From Lachnospiraceae bacterium (GTDB lineage: Bacteria > Bacillota > Clostridia > Lachnospirales > Lachnospiraceae), in the NCBI GenBank assembly GCA_014799465.1, contig JAAVHZ010000052.1, forward strand, positions 1-64,000: a stretch of 64,000 nt of DNA, read 5' to 3'. The notes beneath the pieces are model-generated. The model did no database searches, had not been told where the DNA came from, and saw nothing but the letters and a program-made list of their open reading frames with translations. How positions within the stretch are numbered: the first letter of the stretch is position 1; every line of letters starts with the position of its first letter. A program made the position numbers and the translations under genes. Shown here in pieces: positions 38,805 to 48,792 of this stretch.

Positions 38805-39968
38805 TTATTTTGTATGAAGTTTGGAAAGCAACACCACACATTCTACATTTTCCGTCATCGGAAACATATCCACAAGTACTGCCCTATCCATCTTATATCC
38901 ATGCTTGGTAAAATAACCCAAATCCCTTGCAAGAGTCTCTGGTTCACAAGATATATATACAACCTTATCCGGCTTCATTGACACTACAGAATCCATAAAT
39001 TCCACCGTACTTCCCGAACGTGGCGGATCCATAAACACAACATTACACCTGTTTCCTTCTTCCGCCAGACCCGACATAAATTTTCCAGCATCTGCATTAA
39101 TAAATTTAACATTACCAACACTGTTCTGTTTCTTATTAATAATTGCATCCTTTACGGCATCATCATTAAGTTCCACACCGATTACACTTTTAACATGTTC
39201 TGCAACAACAAGGCTGATAGTACCTATGCCACAGTAGGCATCTATTACCTCTTCGCTTTCGTTTAAATCTGCAAATTCCACAGCTTTATTATATAATATC
39301 TCCGTCTGTACCGAATTCACCTGATAAAAAGACTTTGGTGATATTCTGAACTTTTTACCACACAAAATATCCTCAATATATCCCCGACCATACAATACCT
39401 GCTGCCTTTCTCCAAGAATCATACTTGTTCTTTTATCATTAATATTCTGGACAATCGTAGTAATTTCCGGATGTTTACTGCGTAATACCTTAATAAAATT
39501 ATTTTTAGATGGAAATATAGGTGTACCCGTTACCAGAACCACCATAATCTGTCCGGTAGAATGTGCCGTGCGTATTAAAACATGCCTTAAAAATCCATAA
39601 CCGGTATCTTCATCATAAGTTTTTAATTTAAACGATTTCAAAAGGCTTCTTATTGTTACAATAATATCATCTGCCTTTTGATTTTCCAGATAACATGAAT
39701 CAATGTTTATAACCCTGTGGCTTCCCTCTTCATAAATACCGGATATTGCATTTCCCTTTCTGTCATGGTCAAATGCTGCATGCACCTTATTTCTGTAATA
39801 ATAAGGATTATCCATACCAATTATCTTTTCTACCCTGCCATATTTTGATAAAAGCGAAGATACTCTTTTCTGCTTTTTTTGAAGCTGTTCTGAATATGGT
39901 ATTGGTAAAAGTTTACATCCGCCGCATTTCTTCTGCACAGGACATATTTTCTTATTACTTTCAGACAT
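38805..39968 (-). CDS. rlmD: 23S rRNA (uracil-5-)-methyltransferase RlmD-type
   Basis: CPVQKKCGGCKLLPIPYSEQLQKKQ ... DAYCGIGTISL ... FMDPPRSGS ... YISCEPETLARDL. Confidence 0.92.
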   Translation of the reverse strand: MSESNKKICPVQKKCGGCKLLPIPYSEQLQKKQKRVSSLLSKYGRVEKIIGMDNPYYYRNKVHAAFDHDRKGNAISGIYEEGSHRVINIDSCYLENQKADDIIVTIRSLLKSFKLKTYDEDTGYGFLRHVLIRTAHSTGQIMVVLVTGTPIFPSKNNFIKVLRSKHPEITTIVQNINDKRTSMILGERQQVLYGRGYIEDILCGKKFRISPKSFYQVNSVQTEILYNKAVEFADLNESEEVIDAYCGIGTISLVVAEHVKSVIGVELNDDAVKDAIINKKQNSVGNVKFINADAGKFMSGLAEEGNRCNVVFMDPPRSGSTVEFMDSVVSMKPDKVVYISCEPETLARDLGYFTKHGYKMDRAVLVDMFPMTENVECVVLLSKLHTK

Positions 39969-39993
39969 AACTTCCACTCCAATCTTTCTTTTG

Positions 39994-41634
39994 TTATCTT
40001 TTTATCACCTTCTGAAAATCTATCATATCTTTTGATATTTCTTTACTAAGTAACAGAAGACATATAAGGTTCGGTACTGCCATCAGTGCATTTGCTATAT
40101 CAGAAAAACTCCACACAATATCAATTGCCGTAGTGGCACCTGCATATACCATTACTGCAAATACTATTCTGTATGCTAAATTGTACTTAGAAGTTCCAAA
40201 CAGATATTCAAATGCTTTTTCCCCATTATATTCCCAGCCGAGAATTGTAGAAAATGCGAACAGTACTACACCAATACTGACAATACATCCGCCAGTCTTT
40301 CCAAGAACCGTTTCAAACGCTGCTATTGTCAATGCTGAACCAATCAAAACTGTTTCTTTTGTACATATATTATTTTCATTAAATGTATATACATTACCCT
40401 CTTCATCATGCCATCCGCCTTTTAATGTATTAAGTGAGCCTGGCGAAATGTTTTCATTTCCAAAAGGTTTCAAAATTAAAGTATCTTTCTTATTGTTTAA
40501 TGTTAATGTTTCTCTTCCATAATCTGCCACAACATCATAGTACTTATCCATAGACGAATCTTCTATATTAATCTCTATTCTATTATTATCATACTTATAT
40601 GTACCATTCTGTACTTCCCTTGCCCCCAGCATTCCTGAACCGGCAATACAAAGACCTGTAACTGTACAGACCACTATTGTATCCCAGAATGTTCCTGTCA
40701 TATTTATATATCCCTGCTTTACCGGACTGTCAGTTACCGCTGCCGCTGCAGAAATAGCTGCCGAGCCCATGCCTGCCTCATTGGAAAAGCATCCTCTTGC
40801 CACACCGAAACGCATACTTCTTGTCATTGATGCAACTATGGTTCCCAGTGTTCCTCCTGTTACTGCTTTTATGCTGAATGCCATCTTTAATATTTGTAAT
40901 ATGCCATAAGGCAGATTTTCTATATTTCCAATAATAACAATAATTGCCGATACAACATAGAACACTGCCATTAGCGGAACAACCACCTGTGAAACTTTTG
41001 AAATAGATTTTATTCCACCTACTATAATTATAAGTGTCAATAACATAATTACCAGTCCGGTTATCCAAAATGGAACTGAAAACGTCACATTTAATGCTGT
41101 GGATATAGAATTACCCTGTGTAAGATTTCCAATTCCAAATGATGCCATTACTGCGAACAATGCAAACATCCATCCAAGTATACTTCCTGCCTTTTTATTT
41201 TTTAATGCCTTTTTCATGGTGTACATCGGTCCGCCCGACATTTCACCAGACTCATTAACCTCACGATACTTAATTGATAACATACATTCACTAAATTTTG
41301 ATGTCATTCCAAATAGTGCCGAAATCCACATCCATACCAGTGCACCCGGACCTCCTGATACCATAGCAGTCGCCACACCTACTATATTTCCTGTTCCTAT
41401 GGTAGCCGCAAGTGCTGTTGTAAGAGCTGAAAATGCTGAAATGTCACCACTGCCTTTTTCTGTTTTTCTGGATTCTTTACTTAATGTTATCTTTAATGCA
41501 TACCAAAGATTTCTCCACGCAAGGCATCGTGTACGTATGGTAAGAAATACACCTGTTCCTACCAGTAATATTAACATTGCAGGTCCCCAGACAAATTCAT
41601 CTATAGATTTTAATATTTCACCTAATGTTTCCAT
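39994..41634 (-). CDS. sodium:alanine symporter (AGCS family) with internal insertion
   Basis: GTGNIVGVATAMVSGGPGALVWMWISALFGM; about 90-residue polar insertion NGTYKYDNNRIEINIED...WHDEEGNVYTFNENNICTKE. Confidence 0.93.
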   Translation of the reverse strand: METLGEILKSIDEFVWGPAMLILLVGTGVFLTIRTRCLAWRNLWYALKITLSKESRKTEKGSGDISAFSALTTALAATIGTGNIVGVATAMVSGGPGALVWMWISALFGMTSKFSECMLSIKYREVNESGEMSGGPMYTMKKALKNKKAGSILGWMFALFAVMASFGIGNLTQGNSISTALNVTFSVPFWITGLVIMLLTLIIIVGGIKSISKVSQVVVPLMAVFYVVSAIIVIIGNIENLPYGILQILKMAFSIKAVTGGTLGTIVASMTRSMRFGVARGCFSNEAGMGSAAISAAAAVTDSPVKQGYINMTGTFWDTIVVCTVTGLCIAGSGMLGAREVQNGTYKYDNNRIEINIEDSSMDKYYDVVADYGRETLTLNNKKDTLILKPFGNENISPGSLNTLKGGWHDEEGNVYTFNENNICTKETVLIGSALTIAAFETVLGKTGGCIVSIGVVLFAFSTILGWEYNGEKAFEYLFGTSKYNLAYRIVFAVMVYAGATTAIDIVWSFSDIANALMAVPNLICLLLLSKEISKDMIDFQKVIKR

Positions 41635-41646
41635 CTTTCCCTCCTT

Positions 41647-42906
41647 CTATGTTGTTTTTTTATTCACATACATTGCTTTATATTTTGAATATACAATAGT
41701 CTGGTCATGATATAATCCATAATATCCTGATAACAGATAACTTACTGATACTGCAATCATAAAATATGCCGCTCCTTTATATCCAAACAATTCAAAGCTG
41801 ATTAAAAGGGATGTTATCGGACAATTAGTTACACCACAAAACAATGCCGTCATGCCTATCGCTGCACAAAGTGATGGCGATATACCAAGAATATGCCCCG
41901 CAATACATCCAAATGCTGCACCTATACAGAAAGATGGGACTATCTCTCCTCCTTTAAATCCTGCTTCTAAAGTAAGTGCCGTAAACAGCATTTTAAACAA
42001 AAATGAAAATGGAGCTGCCTTTCCATTTATAGCACGTTCAATAATAGGAATACCGGCACCAAGATAGTCATCCGTTCCAAGAAGCAATGTAAGACCAATT
42101 ATAATAATACCTGCTACTATTATTCTGATATATTGATTCTCAAAATACTTTCTGTACAAATCTCCAATACCATGAAGCATCATGCAAAACAATACACTTA
42201 TGGCAGCACATGCCATTGCGATAATAATGATTTTAACAATGTTTACTGTATTCATATCAGGTATACTTACAATCTTAAAACTTTCCGGGCTGATTCCCAT
42301 TGTAGATGCAAAATTCGATGCAATTATTGCTGAAAATACGCATGGAACCAGTGCAGCATAATACATTACTCCAACACTGACTACTTCCATTGAAAAAATG
42401 GCGGCTGCCATAGGCGTACCAAATAATGCCGAAAAAGCTGCACTCATTCCACACATTATGACAACATGCTGGTCCTGTTCATCCATTTTAAATACTGTTG
42501 CTATTCTGCTTCCTATACTTCCACCCAACTGCAATGCTGCACCTTCACGCCCTGCTGAGCCTCCGAACATATGTGTTATAACTGTAGATACAAATATAAG
42601 TGGTGCCATTTTAAATGGAAGCTTTGTTTCAGAATGAATTGTTGACAATACAAGATTAGTTCCTTTGTTATTAGAATAATTAAATAATTTATACATAAAT
42701 ACAATAAAGCATCCTGCTAATGGCAGTAAAAATTTAATATATCCATGATTCCCCCTGAATTCCGTTACCCATGTAATACAAAACGCAAACATGATGCTAA
42801 ACATACCCACTACTACACCTGTAATTATAGCTATGCATACCCACTTCAAAAAAGTCTTTATATTTTTAAAAATCCTGTCTCCATAGTATTTAACCGTTTT
42901 TAACAT
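41647..42906 (-). CDS. ClC-family chloride channel/antiporter-like protein
   Basis: GGSAGREGAALQLGGSIGSRIATVF; GCIAGHILGISPSLCAAIGMTALFCGVTNCPITS. Confidence 0.9.
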   Translation of the reverse strand: MLKTVKYYGDRIFKNIKTFLKWVCIAIITGVVVGMFSIMFAFCITWVTEFRGNHGYIKFLLPLAGCFIVFMYKLFNYSNNKGTNLVLSTIHSETKLPFKMAPLIFVSTVITHMFGGSAGREGAALQLGGSIGSRIATVFKMDEQDQHVVIMCGMSAAFSALFGTPMAAAIFSMEVVSVGVMYYAALVPCVFSAIIASNFASTMGISPESFKIVSIPDMNTVNIVKIIIIAMACAAISVLFCMMLHGIGDLYRKYFENQYIRIIVAGIIIIGLTLLLGTDDYLGAGIPIIERAINGKAAPFSFLFKMLFTALTLEAGFKGGEIVPSFCIGAAFGCIAGHILGISPSLCAAIGMTALFCGVTNCPITSLLISFELFGYKGAAYFMIAVSVSYLLSGYYGLYHDQTIVYSKYKAMYVNKKTT

Positions 42907-42939
42907 TTTTTCTTCCTCTTTTTATAATTCAAGACAAAA

Positions 42940-42979
42940 CAACACCATAATATGCACAAAAGCAAATTATGGTGCTGCT
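42940..42979 (-). terminator. hairpin CACCATAAT...ATTATGGTG downstream of the zinc-ribbon gene
   Basis: Minus CAGCACCATAATTTGCTTTTGTGCATATTATGGTGTTGTTTTG. Confidence 0.6.
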
Positions 42980-42996
42980 GCAAATTTTTATGTAAA

Positions 42997-43653
42997 TTAT
43001 GCCCCTAACTCGTCTAACTTTTCTCTGATTTCTTTAATCTTAGTCTCTGAATAGTTCTTACGTTTAAGTCCTTCACCTAAAAATTTGTTCTTATTCTCTT
43101 CATATATTACCTCGAATTCCTTAAGTTCAGCCTTGAGTTCTTCAATTCTGCTGTTTTTCTTTTCAAACTCGGCAAGCTCTGCTGCTGTCATACCATCTGT
43201 CTCTGCATTATTGTTTTTACTTTCAACAGTTGATGACCCCTCTATATCGGTAGTTCCAATTTCTGATTCCTGTGATGATGCTCTACTTACAAATATAGGT
43301 TCTGAATATACCAGATCTATAGGTTGAGGTTCTGTAACACTTTCTGGCTGAAAAGCAATATCAGAAACATTTTCAACAGTAACAGCCGGTGTTGGTTCTG
43401 GTACTGGTGTCGGCTCCGGTGCCGGTATTGGTTGTGGTATTGGTTCTGGTATTGGTTGTGGCGCCGGTTCTGATGTAAAAGTTACTCTTTCAGACTGCTC
43501 TTTAGTTTCTGCATCATTTCCGTTTATTCCTGATACTTTTTTCATTAATCTTGCTTTTGGATGTTTTATTCCGCAATAATCACAGACAGCAAATTCACCG
43601 CTTACATCCATTGTTAATCTTTTTCCGCATATGTCGCACTGCATTGATGCCAT
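42997..43653 (-). CDS. zinc-ribbon protein with Pro-rich linker and coiled-coil C-terminus
   Basis: CDICGKRLTMDVSGEFAVCDYCG; PAPQPIPEPIPQPIPAPEPTPVPEPTPAV. Confidence 0.7.
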   Translation of the reverse strand: MASMQCDICGKRLTMDVSGEFAVCDYCGIKHPKARLMKKVSGINGNDAETKEQSERVTFTSEPAPQPIPEPIPQPIPAPEPTPVPEPTPAVTVENVSDIAFQPESVTEPQPIDLVYSEPIFVSRASSQESEIGTTDIEGSSTVESKNNNAETDGMTAAELAEFEKKNSRIEELKAELKEFEVIYEENKNKFLGEGLKRKNYSETKIKEIREKLDELGA

Positions 43654-43679
43654 ATTGTTATTCCTCCTTTTTAACCCTT

Positions 43680-43853
43680 TTAATTAAATAAATTGTCATT
43701 ATTGTGACCTGTTGTATCGCCATCAACTTCAGCAAGCTTAATTTTAAGCCTTTCGGTAGTATGATTCATACCACAAAATTCACATGTTGCAAATTCACCG
43801 TTAACATCCATAGTCATACTTCCACCGCAAATATCACATTTTAATAATGCCAT
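43680..43853 (-). CDS. small zinc-ribbon protein, paralog of 42997-43653
   Basis: MALLKCDICGGSMTMDVNGEFATCEFCGMNH. Confidence 0.7.
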   Translation of the reverse strand: MALLKCDICGGSMTMDVNGEFATCEFCGMNHTTERLKIKLAEVDGDTTGHNNDNLFN

Positions 43854-43979
43854 ATAAAATACCTCCATTGTAGAATTAATATACTTCTATTTTACATCTT
43901 TAACAGATTAAATTCAACAAGTTTTTCTCTGATATTATGTAATTTTTATACTTATTGCACATATATCTTAATATAAGCA

Positions 43980-44636
43980 TCAGATTGATAAAATTATATC
44001 AGATATATCCCTAACAGTCTCTGCTATATAGTCGGCTCCTGCATCCTCAAGTTCCTTCCGCTCTCCATAACCATACAATACTCCCATAGAAGCAATTCCA
44101 TTTTCTTTTGCACCATAGATGTCATTTTCCCTGTCTCCAACCATCAACACTTTACATTTATATTCTGTCAGCCCCATTGTCTCCAATGTATACCTTATTA
44201 CATCTGATTTGGCAGTTCTTGAACTATCCATGGTTGCTCCGCATATTTTATCAAAAAACTCTGAAAATCCCAGCTTATCCGCAATAGGAACTGCATACTC
44301 CTCTGGTTTTGAAGTTGCCACTGCCAGAACCTTTCCCGAATTCTTTAACCTTTTAACTGTATCAATAAAGCCGTCATACACTTGATTTTCAAACATACCC
44401 CTTTCCGAAAAATATTCCCTGTAAAACCTGACTGCCTGTTCTGCTTCCTTTTCATTCATTTCGTAGAAATTCATAAACGAATCCATAAGCGGCGGACCTA
44501 CAAACCTTCTTAAAACTGATTCATCATTTATCCCAATATTCATTTTATTTAATGCATATTTAACTGAATTAATTATACCCGTTCCCGACTCTGTTATAGT
44601 CCCATCCAAATCAAATAATATATATTCATATGTCAT
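43980..44636 (-). CDS. HAD-family hydrolase (phosphoglycolate phosphatase-like)
   Basis: YILFDLDGTITESGTGIINSVKYAL ... MVGDRENDIYGAKENGI. Confidence 0.93.
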   Translation of the reverse strand: MTYEYILFDLDGTITESGTGIINSVKYALNKMNIGINDESVLRRFVGPPLMDSFMNFYEMNEKEAEQAVRFYREYFSERGMFENQVYDGFIDTVKRLKNSGKVLAVATSKPEEYAVPIADKLGFSEFFDKICGATMDSSRTAKSDVIRYTLETMGLTEYKCKVLMVGDRENDIYGAKENGIASMGVLYGYGERKELEDAGADYIAETVRDISDIILSI

Positions 44637-45222
44637 TTTTATTTATCTCCATTCGTACTTCTTCATCCGTAATTGTCCGCAGGACTTTGCAAGGATTTCC
44701 TACAGCTACCACATTATCAGGAATATCTTTTGTTACTACGCTTCCGCTGCCTATCACCACATTATTTCCTATGGTAACTCCCGGCATAACACGCACTCCT
44801 CCTCCAATCCATACATTATTTCCCACGGTAATCGGATATGCATACTCTAATCCCTTGTTTCTTCTTTCTACATCTATAGGATGACCTGCCGTATAAAACC
44901 CACAATCCGGTGCAACAAATACATTATCACCAAACTTCACTTTCGCCGCATCTAAAATCACAAGATTATGGTTTGCATAAAAGTTCTCTCCAATTTCAAT
45001 ATTATAACCGTAATCACACCAGAAAGGTGTCTGAATCAGGAAATTCTTTCCGGTATGGCAAAATAGCTGACGTATTATTTGTTCTTTTTCTTTTACCTTA
45101 GACGGTCTAAGTGAATTATACTCAAAACATTTATCTTTACAGTCCATTAATTCCTTTCCCAATTCCTCATCATAATTTGCATCATAAATCATTCCTGCAT
45201 CACGCTTTTCTTTTTCTGTCAT
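44626..45222 (-). CDS. maltose/galactoside O-acetyltransferase (hexapeptide repeat)
   Basis: MTEKEKRDAGMIYDANYDEEL ... TAGHPIDVERRNKGLEYAYPITVGNNVWIGGGVRVMPGVTIG. Confidence 0.94.
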   Translation of the reverse strand: MTEKEKRDAGMIYDANYDEELGKELMDCKDKCFEYNSLRPSKVKEKEQIIRQLFCHTGKNFLIQTPFWCDYGYNIEIGENFYANHNLVILDAAKVKFGDNVFVAPDCGFYTAGHPIDVERRNKGLEYAYPITVGNNVWIGGGVRVMPGVTIGNNVVIGSGSVVTKDIPDNVVAVGNPCKVLRTITDEEVRMEINKNDI

Positions 45223-45236
45223 ATTAACCTCCATTC

Positions 45237-45887
45237 CTATACGTTAAATTGACTTGCCGGAACACATCCGAATTCCTTCATTTTATGAATCTGTTCTTTA
45301 AGTTCAATAATATCGCATGTATATTCAACCCTTTTAGTTATCCTGAATTCCTGACTTGAAGGGTTTATATATTCCGGCATGACCAATTCAAAACTCGATA
45401 AATGATATACCTTACTGCCATCCATTAAATAATCCGAATACATTTCAACCTCTTTTTTATCATTTATACAGAGCTTTACTCCATTGTGATATATATCAAA
45501 AAGCAACATAATATGATATGGCGACTCATCCATTGAAATAACCAGTTCGTATTCTTCTCCAAGTTCAGCATTAACACATTCCTCAAGCATCGGCTGTAAT
45601 TCATCACGAACCTGTGCACCATAATTATGTACATCCTGAACGGATATTTCATCATCAAACCAGTCCGAATCTTCAATAATTAAATTATTTTCCACTGCCA
45701 TCTTATATATTTGAAATTTACATTTTAATATAGTGCTAAAATCTTTTTCTACTAAAATACACTCGGAATCCATATAAACTTGGATACCTTTATTTAATAC
45801 CACTTTTGTTAATTCATTAAAAGGATACCTTTTCTCCCCAAATAACTTTTTTACTACCAAATCTTTTTCTTCTAATCTGAATTTCAT
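45237..45887 (-). CDS. hypothetical protein
   Basis: 216-aa ORF with AGGAGG-like RBS; no family recognised. Confidence 0.6.
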   Translation of the reverse strand: MKFRLEEKDLVVKKLFGEKRYPFNELTKVVLNKGIQVYMDSECILVEKDFSTILKCKFQIYKMAVENNLIIEDSDWFDDEISVQDVHNYGAQVRDELQPMLEECVNAELGEEYELVISMDESPYHIMLLFDIYHNGVKLCINDKKEVEMYSDYLMDGSKVYHLSSFELVMPEYINPSSQEFRITKRVEYTCDIIELKEQIHKMKEFGCVPASQFNV

Positions 45888-46068
45888 TAATTTCCTCCGT
45901 CTTCATAAGTACAACTTTTTCTTTTACAGTATATATTATATTCCCATGAATTACAAGCAGCCGATAAGCTGCCACATATATACTTTATGGATAATCCGGA
46001 TAAATGAATTGAATTGTGCAGGTGGTTATGATAAATTAATAAATATTGGTATGCAAAGGAGATGAATT

Positions 46069-46470
46069 ATGATGGACATCATGTTGACTGTCAGCTATTC
46101 GCTTAAGATTCCAAAAGATGAATTCTTTCACCCTGAAACGGGAGATGTAAAAGGAGAGATGATAGCGCAATTGGAAAAGCTATTTCCAAAGGAAATTGCA
46201 TTAACGGAAGATGCCGTTGCCGAAAGAAAGCATCTGATACATTATCCCCTGCTTGAAAATAAAAATTCCTTGAGGTGTGCTTCTTGTGGCAATTGGTTAT
46301 ATATGCCGGGAAAAGAATATTTGCCGGTATGTCTTGAATACTGTAAAATGGTAAAAGAAATCCCATTATGTTCCAGCTGTGCATGGGAACTGGAAGCTGA
46401 TTTGAAGGACGAGGAATTTGTTAGACAGCTGAGGGAAAAGGTAAGTAACACTTTACCGAAAATGGAGTAA
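46069..46470 (+). CDS. hypothetical protein with CxxC zinc-finger-like pairs
   Basis: LRCASCGNWLYMP...LCSSCAWEL; AAAGGAGATGAATT RBS. Confidence 0.6.
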   Translation: MMDIMLTVSYSLKIPKDEFFHPETGDVKGEMIAQLEKLFPKEIALTEDAVAERKHLIHYPLLENKNSLRCASCGNWLYMPGKEYLPVCLEYCKMVKEIPLCSSCAWELEADLKDEEFVRQLREKVSNTLPKME

Positions 46471-46621
46471 TATTAATGAACTAACCGGCAAATTGGAATA
46501 TGGAGGAAAAAATAAATGGATAATTTAGTAAAATATTTGAAAATTTTCATTGGTTAGACAATTTCCGGTTTATCAGCTGAATCCTCAAAATCCGGTATTT
46601 TTAATATTCAAACCTTATGTA

Positions 46622-46666
46622 TTTTCCCTTGTTTTTCCTTTCCCAGCCAAAACAAGGGAATTTTTT
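46622..46666 (+). terminator. terminator TTCCCTTGTTTT...AAAACAAGGGAATTTTTT
   Basis: 12-bp stem followed by TTTTTT. Confidence 0.8.
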
Positions 46667-46717
46667 ATATAATCTAATTATTTACTATTTGAATCTGATA
46701 CAAGAAAACTTATACTA

Positions 46718-47770
46718 TTATATACTCGATTTCAATTTCTCGATTGCCATTTTACATTTAGGATATTGAAGAAGCGAATGATACCGTTCATCCTCCAATC
46801 CCTTAATTAATATCTCCCTAAATTCTTTAAACGACGCAGGTTGATTTTCCTTTATATCCACTCCGGGTGAAAACAGGAAACATTTTGGTAAAACAGCTTC
46901 TCCCATAAGCACATCTACATATCGCTCAAGACAATCCGCAGCTTCATCCAATCGATTCATGCGGAAATATATTTCTATAAACAAGCCATCATACATACCT
47001 CCACAACCAAACAAATTGTCTACCGCTTTGTAAACCTCGCATATCTGTAATGCCTGCTCATTATCCGGGATTACCTTCGGATTTAACATTATGGTAAGGC
47101 ATGTTTGTACTTGCCGTACCAATAAAAAAAGCCGCTTTTGTACTGTTTTTAACGCTTCTACCGACTCATCTTTTTTAAGATACAAATTCGACCATGTTAT
47201 TGTAGGGTCAACGATATGTTCCGGCAGTTCTTTCAATAGTTGTTCGGCTTGTTCCAGTCTATTTTCAGTAACCGCAATACTTGCAAGCTGTAATGTTGCT
47301 GTCTGCCAGTAAACGCTTGTACCTGAATTACGAACCTCAGTAAGTAATTTTACTTTATTAGCTGTCCAGTTCTTTCGAGTTTCTTCGTTAGCTGTCGGGA
47401 AGAATAATTGAAAAGTATCCCATAATATTGCAACATAGAATTTTAAAGCAATTGAGTTTGGATACTTGCGTAAAAGTTCAAATATCATCTTTTCGCCTGC
47501 TTCATATCCATCCCGCCTAACAATTTCAATAACAGTATTTGTTTTCTCTATAACCTCTTCATCTGTCAGATTTTCCTCAAATTGCAGTATCGTATCTACA
47601 TTTGTGCCTAATGCCCTCGCAAGGGGACAAAGCAGTTCAATATCAGGATAAGAATTGTCTGTTTCCCATTTGCTAATTGCCGGAGCAGAAATTCCCAGTT
47701 TTTCTGCAAGCTGCTCTTGGGTTAAACCTTTTTTTCTGCGAAGCTCTGCAAGTTTTGCACCAATTTTCAT
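46718..47770 (-). CDS. XRE-family HTH transcriptional regulator with TPR-like C-terminus
   Basis: MKIGAKLAELRRKKGLTQEQLAEKLGISAPAISKWETDNSYPDIELL. Confidence 0.92.
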   Translation of the reverse strand: MKIGAKLAELRRKKGLTQEQLAEKLGISAPAISKWETDNSYPDIELLCPLARALGTNVDTILQFEENLTDEEVIEKTNTVIEIVRRDGYEAGEKMIFELLRKYPNSIALKFYVAILWDTFQLFFPTANEETRKNWTANKVKLLTEVRNSGTSVYWQTATLQLASIAVTENRLEQAEQLLKELPEHIVDPTITWSNLYLKKDESVEALKTVQKRLFLLVRQVQTCLTIMLNPKVIPDNEQALQICEVYKAVDNLFGCGGMYDGLFIEIYFRMNRLDEAADCLERYVDVLMGEAVLPKCFLFSPGVDIKENQPASFKEFREILIKGLEDERYHSLLQYPKCKMAIEKLKSSI

Positions 47771-47936
47771 ATTCATCTCTCAACCTCCGTTGACGTTTTA
47801 TATAAATATTATAGGCACCAAGAACGTTTTTTTCAATGGAGGTGTCATTAAGAAACTGTTAGAATTTTTTAACCGGCAGTTAATTGTTGTCATCTGTTAT
47901 TCTACTACTACAAGTTCATCAACCAGACAACTGAAT

Positions 47937-48287
47937 TTATCGCCTAATTAAAATACCTTTCATATATTGAGTTTCATTATGGGTTTTGTATATTATTTCT
48001 TTTTCTTCCTCGGTGCATCCTATCAGTATTTTGATTTCGGAATCTTTTTTCATTAAATCAACAATACACATTATGGCATCAATTTCTTTGTTTTCTTTCG
48101 TACCAACCCAAACATCAATACCTGCACCATCCATAGAAGAAGTGTTTTCTAAATAGCCGTAATCAACCTTATATATGAAATCTGGGAATCTGGGATGCGC
48201 AGTTCCTTTTGGTCTGTCAATTACTATTTTCGATTGTTCTACCAATTTGTCTAATGCTCTCCAAAAATCAATGTTATATGTATCCAT
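47937..48287 (-). CDS. inorganic pyrophosphatase-like short protein
   Basis: IVIDRPKGTAHPRFPDFIYKVDYGYLENTSSMDGAGIDVWVG. Confidence 0.7.
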   Translation of the reverse strand: MDTYNIDFWRALDKLVEQSKIVIDRPKGTAHPRFPDFIYKVDYGYLENTSSMDGAGIDVWVGTKENKEIDAIMCIVDLMKKDSEIKILIGCTEEEKEIIYKTHNETQYMKGILIRR

Positions 48288-48396
48288 TTTTCCTCCATTG
48301 AATTATGATTTGTCGCTCTATATATTAAAACTAATTATACAGTAGAATCGTGAGAAATACAATCAGCATATCATAACTGCTATAAAGGATTTGACC

Positions 48397-48620
48397 ATGA
48401 AGAGCAGGTATGTGGTGGATTCCAAAAATCATCTTGCTTATATGAAACCGCTATGTACCATTCCCAAATATCGTCATAAGGGACAGCCTTGTCCCCGACT
48501 TACCAAAATATGAAATTTTTGGGTGCCACATATATGACAGGCGGCGAAAATGAATTTTATCCCAAAATATGTTTTACCCGACACAAACATGGACTTTTTG
48601 GAAAAAGTAAAGCTTTTTAA
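48397..48620 (+). pseudogene. decayed GNAT acetyltransferase fragment
   Basis: YVVDSKNHLAYMKPLCTIPKYRHKG, then shifted frame LGATYMTGGENEFYPKICFT; GNAT motif A and C-terminal GF-like region in different frames. Confidence 0.65.
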
Positions 48621-48792
48621 ATATATGGTTTTGGTAATGCATGAAATTGAATTATGAAGGTAGTTGTGTTAGACTAATAATATTAAATTCATACTGACAA
48701 ATTGGAATATTGGAAGAGCCAGTGTATGGTAACAACAAAACTTGTTATCACAATTATTTTTTTATGAAAAATCAATATTAAGGAGCTGAGCT

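Noticed and set aside
40133-41710. Plus-strand ORFs opposite the AGCS and ClC genes (40133-40522, 41099-41710)
   Set aside because: Fully antisense to strong CDS; hydrophobic/proline patterns are codon-shadow artefacts.
41647-42996. Fluoride riboswitch upstream of the ClC gene
   Set aside because: The ~90-bp upstream gap contains a terminator-like hairpin and no recognisable crcB motif core.
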